Below, one piece after another: positions 6,901 to 10,719 of a stretch of 10,719 nt of DNA. Every line of letters starts with the position of its first letter. The stretch's first letter is position 1. The DNA comes from Phoronis pallida (lineage: Eukaryota > Phoronida > Phoronidae): the NCBI GenBank assembly GCA_028565715.1, contig JAOXYC010228570.1, positions 1 to 10,719 of the forward strand, read 5' to 3'. A program made the position numbers and the translations under genes. The notes under the pieces were generated by a model that saw only the letters and a program-made list of their open reading frames with translations, searched no databases and was not told the DNA's origin.

Positions 6901-8912
6901 CAGAATTATTAGAAATGGTAAAATTTTAATCTCATTACAGTATTCAATTACAAAATAACTCTGTTTTCATCAACAATAATGTTGAAAATTCATTGTAATT
7001 TGGAACGACTTTGAGCACTGCTAGATGTCAGGTGTGTGCAGTGTTATGGCCATGCCACACAGTGAATTACACTTTTTGACAAGGCCAAAAAGCTTGCTGT
7101 ATTTTGAAAATCCTATCATGAAACAAAGAATATTGCTAAATCATGAAAAAATATATTTGTGCAATATTCTACTGATTAATAATAATAATAATAATAATAA
7201 TGTCGGTGCTTATATAGCGCCTTTTAATTCAAAGAGCTTTACAAGCTCATACTGTGCTTAATAAAATAAAAAGGATTTCGAAATTAAAAAGTGTTTTTTT
7301 TACAGGATCTAGTTCTAATTGGTGCTTCAGCTATTGAGGACAAATTACAAGAGGTAAATATACCAATTGTTTTAAGGAAATGCACATTTGCTATAGAAAG
7401 AGTTCAATGTTGTGTTTTTTAGCTCTAGGTCCAGATTTTGTTACAATATTATCATAACCAAATAGTTGCCTTTCATTTTAAACCTGTCTAGAACAGGTGA
7501 GTTCAGCCAGACAGTCCATTGCGTTAGTGTCCAGTGTAATCTTATGCTATGAATGGGTTAAAGATACTGTCTCCTCGTTGGTGAGGATCTGGGGTCAAAA
7601 TTCAAATCAACTAGAAATTTGTGTATGAGTCCTTTGATGAATATAATTAACCTGCATCATAGTAAAAAAATTCAAAAAATCAGTAAAGGGGTAAATTTGA
7701 GATCTTTGTATCCAAAGAAAAACCTTGTCGCCTGACAAGGTTTTCGAAATTTACACTTTTTTAGGATAAAAACCTCAAATTTACCCCTTTACGAATTTTT
7801 TTGAATTTTTTTACTAAGATGCAGGTTAATCATATTCATCAAAGGACTCATACACACAATTTTTAGTTAATTTGAATTTTGATCCTAGATCCTCACCAAC
7901 GAGGAGACAGTATCTTTAAATAAACACCCGGGTTTTGAATGGCTAATGTGAAGCTGCCTTTTGATTGAGGTCATCAGATAAGAATCACCTCTGGCATTTT
8001 TCAGTACCGGCCCAATTGCACTTCAGGTCCAAGTGCAAATGGAAAGAGCAGAGTGAATTTGCCAATGATTACTTTTAATGGTATTTTTTAAAGTTCCACT
8101 TCAGTATATACATTCCACTTGTTGGTTGTTAACAAAAAATTATTTTGTTTTAAATTCAATTTAATGTTGAGGCTACCATCACCAAAGTAAAAAAAAAATT
8201 GTAGTCTTTTTCAGATTAAAAGTGAAGCATTTACACCACTACTTGCGATTTTGTGTAACTTGGCAATGAGTGGTATTGAGGTCAGGGTCCACATTTTATC
8301 GTGTTTTTTCCTAATGAATAAAACAATTTTTCTCTTTTTCTGCAAACAGGGTGTTCCAGATAGTATAGCGGATCTCATCAAAGCTGATATAAAGATCTGG
8401 GTGTTAACAGGGGATAAACAGGAGACTGCTATTAACATTGGTAAGTTTTTGAAAGCATTATTTACTTCAAGATATCCCTTGTAATTTTCTACCTCAAATT
8501 TATCGTGTGAGCTGCTTTATTTTTGCTTTAAAAACATCTGATTAATGGGTTCAAAGATAACTGTGTGTGGTGTTCTTTGAAGCTGATTCAGAATTAGTCA
8601 GTGTGTGATAATTGCTCATAGTCATAGATATTGAAAATTTATAATTCTCTGTTACTAATGTTGTGTGATCTAATAAAATGCTTACAACCTGGACACATGG
8701 GCTTACAGATTTTGAGTGCATTAAAAATAGGATGAATGGTAAGAGCTTGTTCTGAGTAGTTTAAAATGTTGAGCAATTACCAAGTTCAATGTACATAAAA
8801 AAATTATTGATTCAACCAAAAAACAACTTGGTTTCTCTTCATAACAGGTCACTCCTGTAAGCTGCTCACAGAAGAAATGTTACTGCTGATAATCAACGAA
8901 CAAAGTTTAGAT
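824..8912 (+). CDS. ATP8A1: Phospholipid-transporting ATPase (P4-ATPase, ATP8A clade), internal part, 15 exons
   Basis: Spliced model: 824-992, 1425-1533, 1823-1950, 2529-2606, 3049-3137, 3390-3453, 3842-3956, 4607-4689, 5021-5070, 5241-5310, 5938-6025, 6778-6917, 7306-7353, 8350-8440, 8848-8912. It gives 462 residues with no stop, and all phases agree. Numbering from the first complete codon, the order is A-domain end (1-56), M3 (about 57-78), M4 with PISL (115-118), DKTGT (168-172, phosphorylated Asp 168), CHT (228-230), SPDE (249-252), KGA (316-318), GLRTLC (348-353) and TGDKQET (430-436). P4-ATPases with a CDC50 partner move phosphatidylserine and phosphatidylethanolamine to the cytosolic leaflet of Golgi, endosomal or plasma membranes; this is family knowledge. 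The clade is judged from motifs such as [17 protein letters not shown] and [23 protein letters not shown]8A1 versus ATP8A2 cannot be decided, and many invertebrates have a single ATP8A. Full family members are about 1,150 residues, so both ends are missing. No promoter or UTR is visible. Confidence 0.95.
993..1424 (+). other. Intron 1 (phase 0)
   Basis: It begins GTGAGT and ends with 'cttgtattgcag'. It is AT-rich, and I see no repeat, RNA gene or further exon in it. Confidence 0.85.
1425..1533 (+). CDS. ATP8A1: ATP8A exon B (M3 and following loop)
   Basis: The acceptor is 'attgcag' ending at 1424 and the donor is 'acag|gtaaac' at 1534. It holds 36 codons plus one base (phase 1). The peptide opens with a hydrophobic run of about 22 residues ([20 protein letters not shown]), which is M3, followed by a polar loop with ESWYLGFT. 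The family's typical 'WYL' at this point is preserved. Confidence 0.93.
1534..1822 (+). other. Intron 2 (phase 1)
   Basis: It begins GTAAAC and ends 'ttattttcag'. It is AT-rich with nothing else recognised. Confidence 0.85.
1823..1950 (+). CDS. ATP8A1: ATP8A exon C (M4 with the PISL motif)
   Basis: The acceptor is 'attttcag' ending at 1822 and the donor is 'tgg|gtaaga' at 1951. Two bases complete a split Glu codon, then 42 codons end in phase 0. It encodes [14 protein letters not shown] and then PISL (residues 115-118), the M4 motif of P4-ATPases whose isoleucine lies on the lipid path. The residue after PISL is Gln (codon 1900-1902); in the vertebrate ATP8A proteins I recall it is Leu. VTLEVVKF follows and leads toward the P domain. 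Confidence 0.95.
1951..2528 (+). other. Intron 3 (phase 0)
   Basis: It begins GTAAGA and ends 'cttcacttgcag'. The middle part (about 2095-2345) is less AT-rich than other introns and includes 'cagcgccacctgcca'; no coding similarity, tRNA or clear inverted repeat was found. Short open frames on both strands look like chance. Confidence 0.8.
2529..2606 (+). CDS. ATP8A1: ATP8A exon D (M4 to P-domain link)
   Basis: The acceptor is 'cacttgcag' ending at 2528 and the donor is 'cag|gtaaga' at 2607. It has exactly 26 codons, phase 0 at both ends. It encodes [10 protein letters not shown], then [12 protein letters not shown], a nearly invariant P4-ATPase signature immediately before the catalytic DKTGT. 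Confidence 0.95.
2607..3048 (+). other. Intron 4 (phase 0)
   Basis: It begins GTAAGA and ends 'ttgttactttcag'. It is T-rich and AT-rich; no repeat structure or extra exon was recognised. Confidence 0.85.
3049..3137 (+). CDS. ATP8A1: ATP8A exon E (catalytic phosphorylation site DKTGT)
   Basis: The acceptor is 'actttcag' ending at 3048. The donor is 'acgg|gtacgg' at 3138, a weak but phase-consistent site. It has 29 codons plus two bases (phase 2). It encodes [15 protein letters not shown]; the aspartate that forms the phospho-intermediate is codon 3067-3069. The residue before it is Thr rather than the Ser usual in ATP8A; Thr occurs here in other P4 members, so activity is expected to be kept. 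Confidence 0.95.
3138..3389 (+). other. Intron 5 (phase 2)
   Basis: It begins with the weak donor GTACGG and ends 'gactgtttcag'. Nothing else is recognised in it. Confidence 0.8.
3390..3453 (+). CDS. ATP8A1: ATP8A exon F (variable loop of the N domain)
   Basis: The acceptor is 'ctgtttcag' ending at 3389 and the donor is 'cag|gtaatt' at 3454. One base completes a split Gly codon, then 21 codons end in phase 0. The peptide ([20 protein letters not shown]) is acidic and low in hydrophobics, matching the poorly conserved insert after the DKTGT strand. Support comes from phase and context more than similarity. Confidence 0.85.
3454..3841 (+). other. Intron 6 (phase 0), with a short foldback
   Basis: It begins GTAATT and ends 'ttctgtttcag'. 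It contains the inverted repeat at 3619-3717 and otherwise AT-rich sequence without further signal. Confidence 0.85.
3619..3717. repeat. Short inverted repeat, 19-base arms
   Basis: Arms 3619-3637 ('gtgtaatttcatagtgact') and 3699-3717 pair with one mismatch around a 61-base loop. It could be a small MITE or a remnant; no target duplication is clear. Confidence 0.6.
3842..3956 (+). CDS. ATP8A1: ATP8A exon G (N domain start, CHT to SPDE)
   Basis: The acceptor is 'ctgtttcag' ending at 3841 and the donor is 'ccag|gtaatg' at 3957. It has 38 codons plus one base (phase 1). It encodes [17 protein letters not shown] and INYQASSP, the conserved start of the P4 nucleotide-binding domain. The split codon restores Asp of SPDE with the next exon. 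Confidence 0.94.
3957..4606 (+). other. Intron 7 (phase 1), containing a 359-base foldback element
   Basis: It begins GTAATG and ends 'tttgttttctcag'. Over half of it is the TTAA-bounded element at 4048-4406; the rest is AT-rich and unremarkable. Confidence 0.85.
4048..4406. mobile_element. Foldback MITE bounded by TTAA (family with 'acatcgctac' ends)
   Basis: TTAA occurs at 4048-4051 and 4403-4406. The inner ends are inverted: 'tacatcgctacttacaaatg' on the left, and the complement of 'cattcgtaggtagcgatgta' on the right. A perfect small hairpin 'atcttgacg-ctc-cgtcaagat' (4222-4242) sits near the centre. It has no coding capacity. TTAA ends match piggyBac-type targeting, which is inference. 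A second, partial copy in the opposite orientation lies at 10494-10645. Confidence 0.75.
4607..4689 (+). CDS. ATP8A1: ATP8A exon H (N domain)
   Basis: The acceptor is 'tttctcag' ending at 4606 and the donor is 'att|gtaagt' at 4690. Two bases complete Asp of SPDE, then 27 codons end in phase 0. It encodes [20 protein letters not shown]. Family members usually have a small residue (Gly or Ala) where Tyr follows SPDE here. Confidence 0.94.
4690..5020 (+). other. Intron 8 (phase 0)
   Basis: It begins GTAAGT and ends 'caaatttcag'. It is AT-rich, and no repeat or RNA gene is recognised. Confidence 0.85.
5021..5070 (+). CDS. ATP8A1: ATP8A exon I (short N-domain exon)
   Basis: The acceptor is 'aatttcag' ending at 5020 and the donor is 'ctag|gtaagg' at 5071. 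It has 16 codons plus two bases (phase 2). It encodes [10 protein letters not shown], which joins with the next exon to give the conserved [12 protein letters not shown]. Confidence 0.92.
5071..5240 (+). other. Intron 9 (phase 2), with a T17 tract at its acceptor
   Basis: It begins GTAAGG. Its 3' end is an uninterrupted run of 17 T (5221-5237) followed directly by CAG, an unusually pure polypyrimidine tract and a likely length-variable microsatellite. Confidence 0.85.
5241..5310 (+). CDS. ATP8A1: ATP8A exon J (ATP-binding KGA motif)
   Basis: The acceptor follows T17-CAG at 5240 and the donor is 'gct|gtgagt' at 5311. One base completes a split Ser codon, then 23 codons end in phase 0. It encodes [15 protein letters not shown] and YCKGA; the Lys of KGA contacts ATP in P-type ATPases. 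Confidence 0.95.
5311..5937 (+). other. Intron 10 (phase 0), containing a 334-base foldback element
   Basis: It begins GTGAGT and ends 'atattattttag'. More than half is the TTAA-bounded element at 5448-5781; the remainder shows nothing recognisable. Confidence 0.85.
5448..5781. mobile_element. Foldback MITE bounded by TTAA (family with 'agatgcat' ends)
   Basis: TTAA occurs at 5448-5451 and 5778-5781. The left end reads TTAAAGATGCATAAGC and the right end is the complement of TTAAAGATGCATTAGCC. The arms continue to pair through 'ggtgaccaaaaaagt' / 'acttttttggtcatga', 'ccatacttggaatatccca' and 'tttgaatgcattcct', up to a central 'ggttggcccaacc' near 5599-5611. It has no open frame of meaning. 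A partial relative lies at 31-112. Confidence 0.8.
5938..6025 (+). CDS. ATP8A1: ATP8A exon K (N domain)
   Basis: The acceptor is 'attattttag' ending at 5937 and the donor is 'ttag|gtaaga' at 6026. It has 29 codons plus one base (phase 1). It encodes DTVIYERL directly after KGA, then the helix THLGEFANL. The split codon restores Gly of GLRTLC. Confidence 0.94.
6401..6475 (+). pseudogene. Decayed duplicate of the 5' half of exon L (pseudo-exon)
   Basis: This repeats the acceptor 'aactgttgtagg' and the first about 60 bases of the exon at 6778, including the 41 identical bases 6418-6458 (true copy 6784-6824, with a single difference just beyond at 6457). It would read in the same phase after exon K, but has stops TGA at 6417-6419 (Arg CGA in the true exon) and TGA at 6468-6470 (Trp TGG). 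It has no matching donor. It therefore cannot serve as an alternative coding exon; inclusion would truncate the protein. It is absent from the spliced model. Confidence 0.9.
6503..6574 (-). repeat. tRNA-like sequence, minus strand (degenerate, SINE-type)
   Basis: On the minus strand this carries 'gcttagatggtagagtatct' (A-box region) and 'gcaatcaggaggcctgggtt' (run into the B box). It is nearly identical over the core 6522-6567 to the plus-strand copy at 6629-6673. Its acceptor and T arms no longer pair well and the B-box loop reads 'tttgaat', so it is a degenerate copy. Outer limits are approximate. Confidence 0.65.
6620..6691 (+). repeat. tRNA-like cloverleaf (tRNA-derived SINE or tRNA pseudogene)
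   Basis: It folds as a complete 72-base cloverleaf by hand. Acceptor: agctggt (6620-6626) with atcagtt (6684-6690), 7 pairs including two G-U. D stem: gctt/gagt. Anticodon stem: tctga/tcagg. T stem: ctggg/tccag, with loop ttcaatt. A- and B-box-like promoters are present and a run of five T follows at 6696-6700, a possible Pol III stop. The anticodon position reads GGC (Ala) in the loop ccggcaa, which lacks the universal U33. GGC is also nearly unused in animal nuclear tRNA-Ala. A functional tRNA is therefore unlikely; a SINE head is the better reading. Confidence 0.65.
6778..6917 (+). CDS. ATP8A1: ATP8A exon L (N domain, GLRTLC)
   Basis: The acceptor is 'actgttgtag' ending at 6777 and the donor is 'atg|gtaaaa' at 6918. 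Two bases complete Gly, then 46 codons end in phase 0. It encodes [28 protein letters not shown] and a charged helix [11 protein letters not shown], the usual end of the N domain. Its first half was duplicated into the preceding intron. Confidence 0.94.
6918..7305 (+). other. Intron 12 (phase 0), with AAT-headed dispersed repeat
   Basis: It begins GTAAAA and ends 'gttttttttacag'. The only recognised content is the repeat at 7177-7245. Confidence 0.85.
7177..7245 (+). repeat. (AAT)n-headed dispersed repeat, copy 1
   Basis: An (AAT/TAA) microsatellite of about eight units runs into 'tgtcggtgcttatatagcgc', an AT spacer and 'caaagagctttacaa'. A second copy in the same orientation lies at 9262-9316. 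Similar 'gcgcc...ggcgc'-type simple-repeat-headed elements are common in marine invertebrate genomes (from memory). Confidence 0.75.
7306..7353 (+). CDS. ATP8A1: ATP8A exon M (short exon, AIEDKLQ hinge)
   Basis: The acceptor is 'tttttacag' ending at 7305 and the donor is 'gag|gtaaat' at 7354. It has exactly 16 codons, phase 0 at both ends. It encodes [16 protein letters not shown], the conserved strand and hinge that return the chain from the N domain to the P domain. Confidence 0.94.
7558..7919. mobile_element. Foldback MITE bounded by TTAA (family with 'agatactgtctcc' ends)
   Basis: TTAA occurs at 7558-7561 and 7916-7919. The ends are perfectly inverted over about 30 bases: TTAAAGATACTGTCTCC on the left is mirrored by GGAGACAGTATCTTTAA on the right, with 'tcgttggtgaggatc' continuing inward. 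Arms pair along most of the length, through 'gtatgagtcctttgatgaat' and 'taaaggggtaaatttgag', to a central perfect hairpin aaccttgtc-gcct-gacaaggtt (7721-7742). It is non-coding. The high arm identity suggests recent activity. Confidence 0.85.
8215..8280 (+). other. Candidate 66-base cassette exon in frame
   Basis: It is preceded by 'gtagtctttttcag' and followed by GTCAGG. It is 66 bases (22 codons), phase 0, and would insert [21 protein letters not shown]-type sequence between KLQE and GVPDS without a frame change. The downstream intron would be only 69 bases, with a good branch-like 'cctaatga' and pyrimidine run. Against it: the insertion breaks a highly conserved hinge, the donor is weak, and I know of no P4-ATPase with such an insert. 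It is left out of the main model. Confidence 0.2.
8350..8440 (+). CDS. ATP8A1: ATP8A exon N (P domain, TGDKQET)
   Basis: The acceptor is 'ctgcaaacag' ending at 8349 and the donor is 'attg|gtaagt' at 8441. It has 30 codons plus one base (phase 1). It encodes [20 protein letters not shown] and then [10 protein letters not shown]. The TGDKQETA signature, shared with other P-type ATPases as TGD, helps form the phosphorylation pocket. Confidence 0.96.
8441..8847 (+). other. Intron 14 (phase 1)
   Basis: It begins GTAAGT and ends 'cttcataacag'. It is AT-rich, and no repeat, RNA gene or further exon is recognised. Confidence 0.85.
8848..8912 (+). CDS. ATP8A1: ATP8A exon O (P domain, last exon in the window)
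   Basis: The acceptor is 'cataacag' ending at 8847 and the donor is 'gat|gtaagt' at 8913. Two bases complete Gly, then 21 codons end in phase 0. It encodes [20 protein letters not shown], matching the family's GHSCKLL and INE-SLD. The next family segment (leading to CRVSP and GDGAND) is not found before the window ends. Confidence 0.93.
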
Positions 8913-9261
8913 GTAAGTTAAGCAAACAGCGATTTGCAAATCACAAGTTTTATTGGAAAAGTCATTGTGTTGTCAAAAGGCATGCTAAATTGTTCTTTGT
9001 ATTCGAATACTAAAAACTAGTTCAGGTTCTTTTTAATCCAACTAAATCTGTGTAACACAAAAACATTGTGCGCTGATTGGTGGCGATTGAATAGATGGAG
9101 AAAATCAATCTCAACTCCAGGGAAGTCGACCCTGGCTCTTCTCAGGTGAGCCTCTTGACTATGGACAAGACGTGATAGTCTGCATACAATCTATATAATA
9201 GTCTTGTAAGGGTGGTTGTGCTCACAAAAAGAGCTTGGACTACCCTAGACCACTGACCCTG

Positions 9262-9316
9262 AATAATAATAATGTCGGTGCTTATTTAGCACTTTTTATT
9301 CAAAGCGCTTTACAAT
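9262..9316 (+). repeat. (AAT)n-headed dispersed repeat, copy 2
   Basis: Four AAT-like units run into 'gtcggtgcttatttagca', then 'ctttttattcaaagcgcttt'. It is clearly the same family and orientation as 7177-7245, with a shorter microsatellite head. Confidence 0.75.
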
Positions 9317-9390
9317 GAATATGGTTACTTTAATGTGTCTTTTTTCTGAATGTCATTCTCCCATTCTCTCTCCCATTTTGTGATGTGTAT

Positions 9391-9826
9391 TTTTCTCCTA
9401 ATGTGTAGTACATGTGTTCTCTATGTCAGCTTCAATAAGATTGCAGACTTGTCAAGGAGCTTGTATCTTTACTAAAACCACCATAAGACAACTAACCTTT
9501 TCTTTCATCCTGTACTGTGCTCTTATTGTTGTATATTTTATCTGTGTCTATAAGATGGTAGATCTTACTAAAAACAACAGTAGACAACACACTCTTTATC
9601 CTACCCTGTACTATGCTCTTATTGTTGTATTATTTTCTCTGTCTGCCTCAATAAGATGGTAGGCTCTACTATGAGCTTGGATCTTACTAAAAACAACAGT
9701 AGACAACTAACCTTTTCTTTCATCCTGTATTGTGCTCTTACTGTTGTATATTTTCTCTGTCTGCCTCAATAAGATGGTAGGCTCTACAATGAGCTTGGAT
9801 CTTACTAAAAACCACCATAAACAGGC
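9391..9826 (+). repeat. Minisatellite, unit about 119 bases, about 3.6 copies
   Basis: Units start at 'ctgtactgtgctcttattgt' (9510), 'ctgtactatgctcttattgt' (9606) and 'ctgtattgtgctcttactgt' (9725); a more diverged unit precedes them from about 9391. Spacing is 96 and then 119, the first being a unit with an internal deletion of about 23 bases. Each unit carries 'ctcaataagatggtaggct' and 'gatcttactaaaaac'. Open frames crossing it are chance. Confidence 0.85.
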
Positions 9827-10434
9827 CTACAAGGTGATGATTTGTTAGATATTTTGCATGTTATAAGATATTAGACAACAGCTTATAGTGCATGTCAATA
9901 AGTTATCTGAGTTTGCAATATATTAAAGAAGTTTTATAAAGTGCTTGAGAACTGTGAATGTTGCTAGGCAAATTACAGGAAAAAACATGTCTCTCAATCT
10001 ATAATTGTGGGTTAACTTCGGGGGCCAACTGATATTAGATAGTATGTTGTTAGATTTTTCAGCTACCGTATTAAGTTTTTACTTTTAAATTTTACTTTTT
10101 TAAATAAGACAGTTTTTTTGTTAAATTTTGTAATTGCAATCAAGAATGTCATGTAGAACATTTTGATGAACTGTACAGTTATTACCCCCCTAATTTTTCT
10201 TGCTTTTTTTCTTTTGACATAGCACATTTCTTGTTGAAATGATAAGAATGTTTTCATTTTTGTCATTGATAAACCTGGGAGTCTGATAAATAATTTTGCT
10301 TCTTGTAATGCCCTATCTCTCACACCTTTGTAAACGTGATTGTTAGCAGAGAGGTTTGTATCGATTTGAAACTCAATGTGAAAATGATTACACTGTATTG
10401 CCGCCAACAGACCTTTTACTTGCATGTATCCATA

Positions 10435-10468
10435 AAGGGCAATGGTCCCATATGGGTCCATGGCCCTT
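10435..10468. repeat. Short hairpin
   Basis: 'aagggcaatggtccc' pairs with 'gggtccatggccctt' (two mismatches) around a 4-base loop 'atat'. No run of T follows. It may be part of a mobile element end; its role is unknown. Confidence 0.5.
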
Positions 10469-10493
10469 AGTTTTACGTTACGTGCACCAAATA

Positions 10494-10645
10494 TTAAAAG
10501 TTATACATCGCTTATTACGAATGTGAAATTATTAACAATTGAATGATATTCGCTTCTTCCGAAAATCTATTCAGGCGGTCTAAGTGACTTGATGAAATAT
10601 CTTGACGAGTCGTCAAGATAACTGAGATAAACTGTAACATATTAC
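10494..10645 (-). mobile_element. Partial foldback MITE, same family as 4048-4406
   Basis: It starts TTAAAAGTTATACATCGCTT, continues 'acgaatgtgaaattatta', has the central hairpin 'atcttgacg-agt-cgtcaagat' (10600-10620), then 'aactgagat-aactgtaac'. All of this matches the reverse complement of 4048-4406. It stops near 10645, where GCGCCC-rich sequence begins, so the far arm is missing or was replaced. Confidence 0.7.
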
Positions 10646-10719
10646 CGTATTCTCCCTAATAAGCGCCCCTGCCCCTATAAGCGCCCCCCTAGCTGTTTTC
10701 AGATTTTGCTGGAATAAGC
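10646..10719 (+). repeat. GC-rich dispersed repeat fragment with 'aagcgcccc' units
   Basis: 'aagcgcccc' occurs at 10661-10669 and 10679-10687, and the window ends in 'ggaataagc', which looks like the start of another unit. This is sharply GC-rich within AT-rich DNA. It is probably the end of another repeat family continuing beyond the window. Confidence 0.5.

Larger units (their letters stand above)
7354..8349 (+). other. Intron 13 (phase 0), with foldback element and candidate cassette exon
   Basis: It begins GTAAAT and ends 'tttttctgcaaacag'. It holds the element at 7558-7919 and a splice-bounded, stop-free segment at 8215-8280. The part 7920-8200 shows nothing recognisable. Confidence 0.8.
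8913..10719 (+). other. Intron 15, 5' part (continues beyond the window)
   Basis: It begins GTAAGT. It contains the repeat at 9262-9316, the minisatellite at 9391-9826, a minus-strand open frame at 10063-10461, a hairpin at 10435-10468, a partial TTAA element from 10494 and a GCGCCC-rich repeat at the end. The part 9050-9260 is more GC-rich than its surroundings but gives no P4-ATPase similarity in any frame. Confidence 0.75.

Noticed and set aside
824-8912. Broken or frameshifted flippase pseudogene
   Set aside because: All 15 pieces join in phase at AG/GT borders with no stop and with every catalytic motif kept; this is an ordinary intron-containing gene.
9050-9150. Possible next exon of the flippase around 'ccagggaagtcgaccctgg'
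   Set aside because: No frame gives the expected P-domain residues after INEQSLD; the segment is a short palindrome in slightly GC-richer DNA.
9414-9662. 82-codon plus-strand frame in intron 15
   Set aside because: It is produced by the minisatellite units; repeated residues simply mirror the DNA repeat.
9391-9826. CRISPR-like array
   Set aside because: The whole roughly 119-base unit is repeated rather than short repeats with unique spacers, and the DNA is clearly eukaryotic.

Overview
The window is AT-rich eukaryotic (animal) genomic DNA. It holds the middle part of one gene: 15 consecutive coding exons on the + strand, 824 to 8912. Each is bounded by AG/GT splice signals, and intron phases agree across every junction. 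Joined by phase they encode 462 uninterrupted residues of a P4-type ATPase (phospholipid flippase) of the ATP8A (ATP8A1/ATP8A2, worm TAT-1, yeast Drs2) clade. The fragment starts late in the actuator domain, then carries M3, M4 with the PISL motif, the phosphorylation loop DKTGT, the nucleotide-binding domain with KGA, and the start of the P domain with TGDKQET. The N-terminal roughly 240 residues and the C-terminal part (GDGAND loop and M5-M10) lie outside the window, so no promoter, start codon, stop codon or poly(A) signal is expected here.

Layout: 1-823 is upstream non-coding DNA, probably the preceding intron, with a partial transposon-like end and two inverted repeats. 824-8912 is the exon-intron series, with introns of 170 to 996 bases. 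8913-10719 is the 5' part of the next intron, holding a dispersed AAT-headed repeat, a roughly 119-base minisatellite, an unexplained minus-strand ORF and two more repeat fragments. The small introns, the dispersed (AAT)n-headed repeat with a 'tatatagcgcc' core and the 'aataagcgcccc' repeat suggest a marine invertebrate (mollusc, hemichordate, echinoderm or similar). This is inference; the species cannot be told from the sequence.

The introns are rich in short non-autonomous foldback elements. Three long ones (4048-4406, 5448-5781, 7558-7919; 334-362 bases) are palindromic along most of their length and bounded on both sides by TTAA, the target of piggyBac-type transposases. Partial relatives of two of them lie at 31-112 and 10494-10645.

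The most informative region is intron 11. It carries a decayed duplicate of the 5' half of exon 12 with two in-frame stops. The duplicate is separated from the true exon by a head-to-head pair of tRNA-like sequences, one of which folds as a complete 72-base cloverleaf. In intron 13 a 66-base, phase-0, stop-free segment between good splice signals could be a cassette exon inserted just before the P-domain hinge. No new multi-gene system is visible; the window reads as an ordinary housekeeping membrane-transport gene in a repeat-rich genome, with some unusual local structures.
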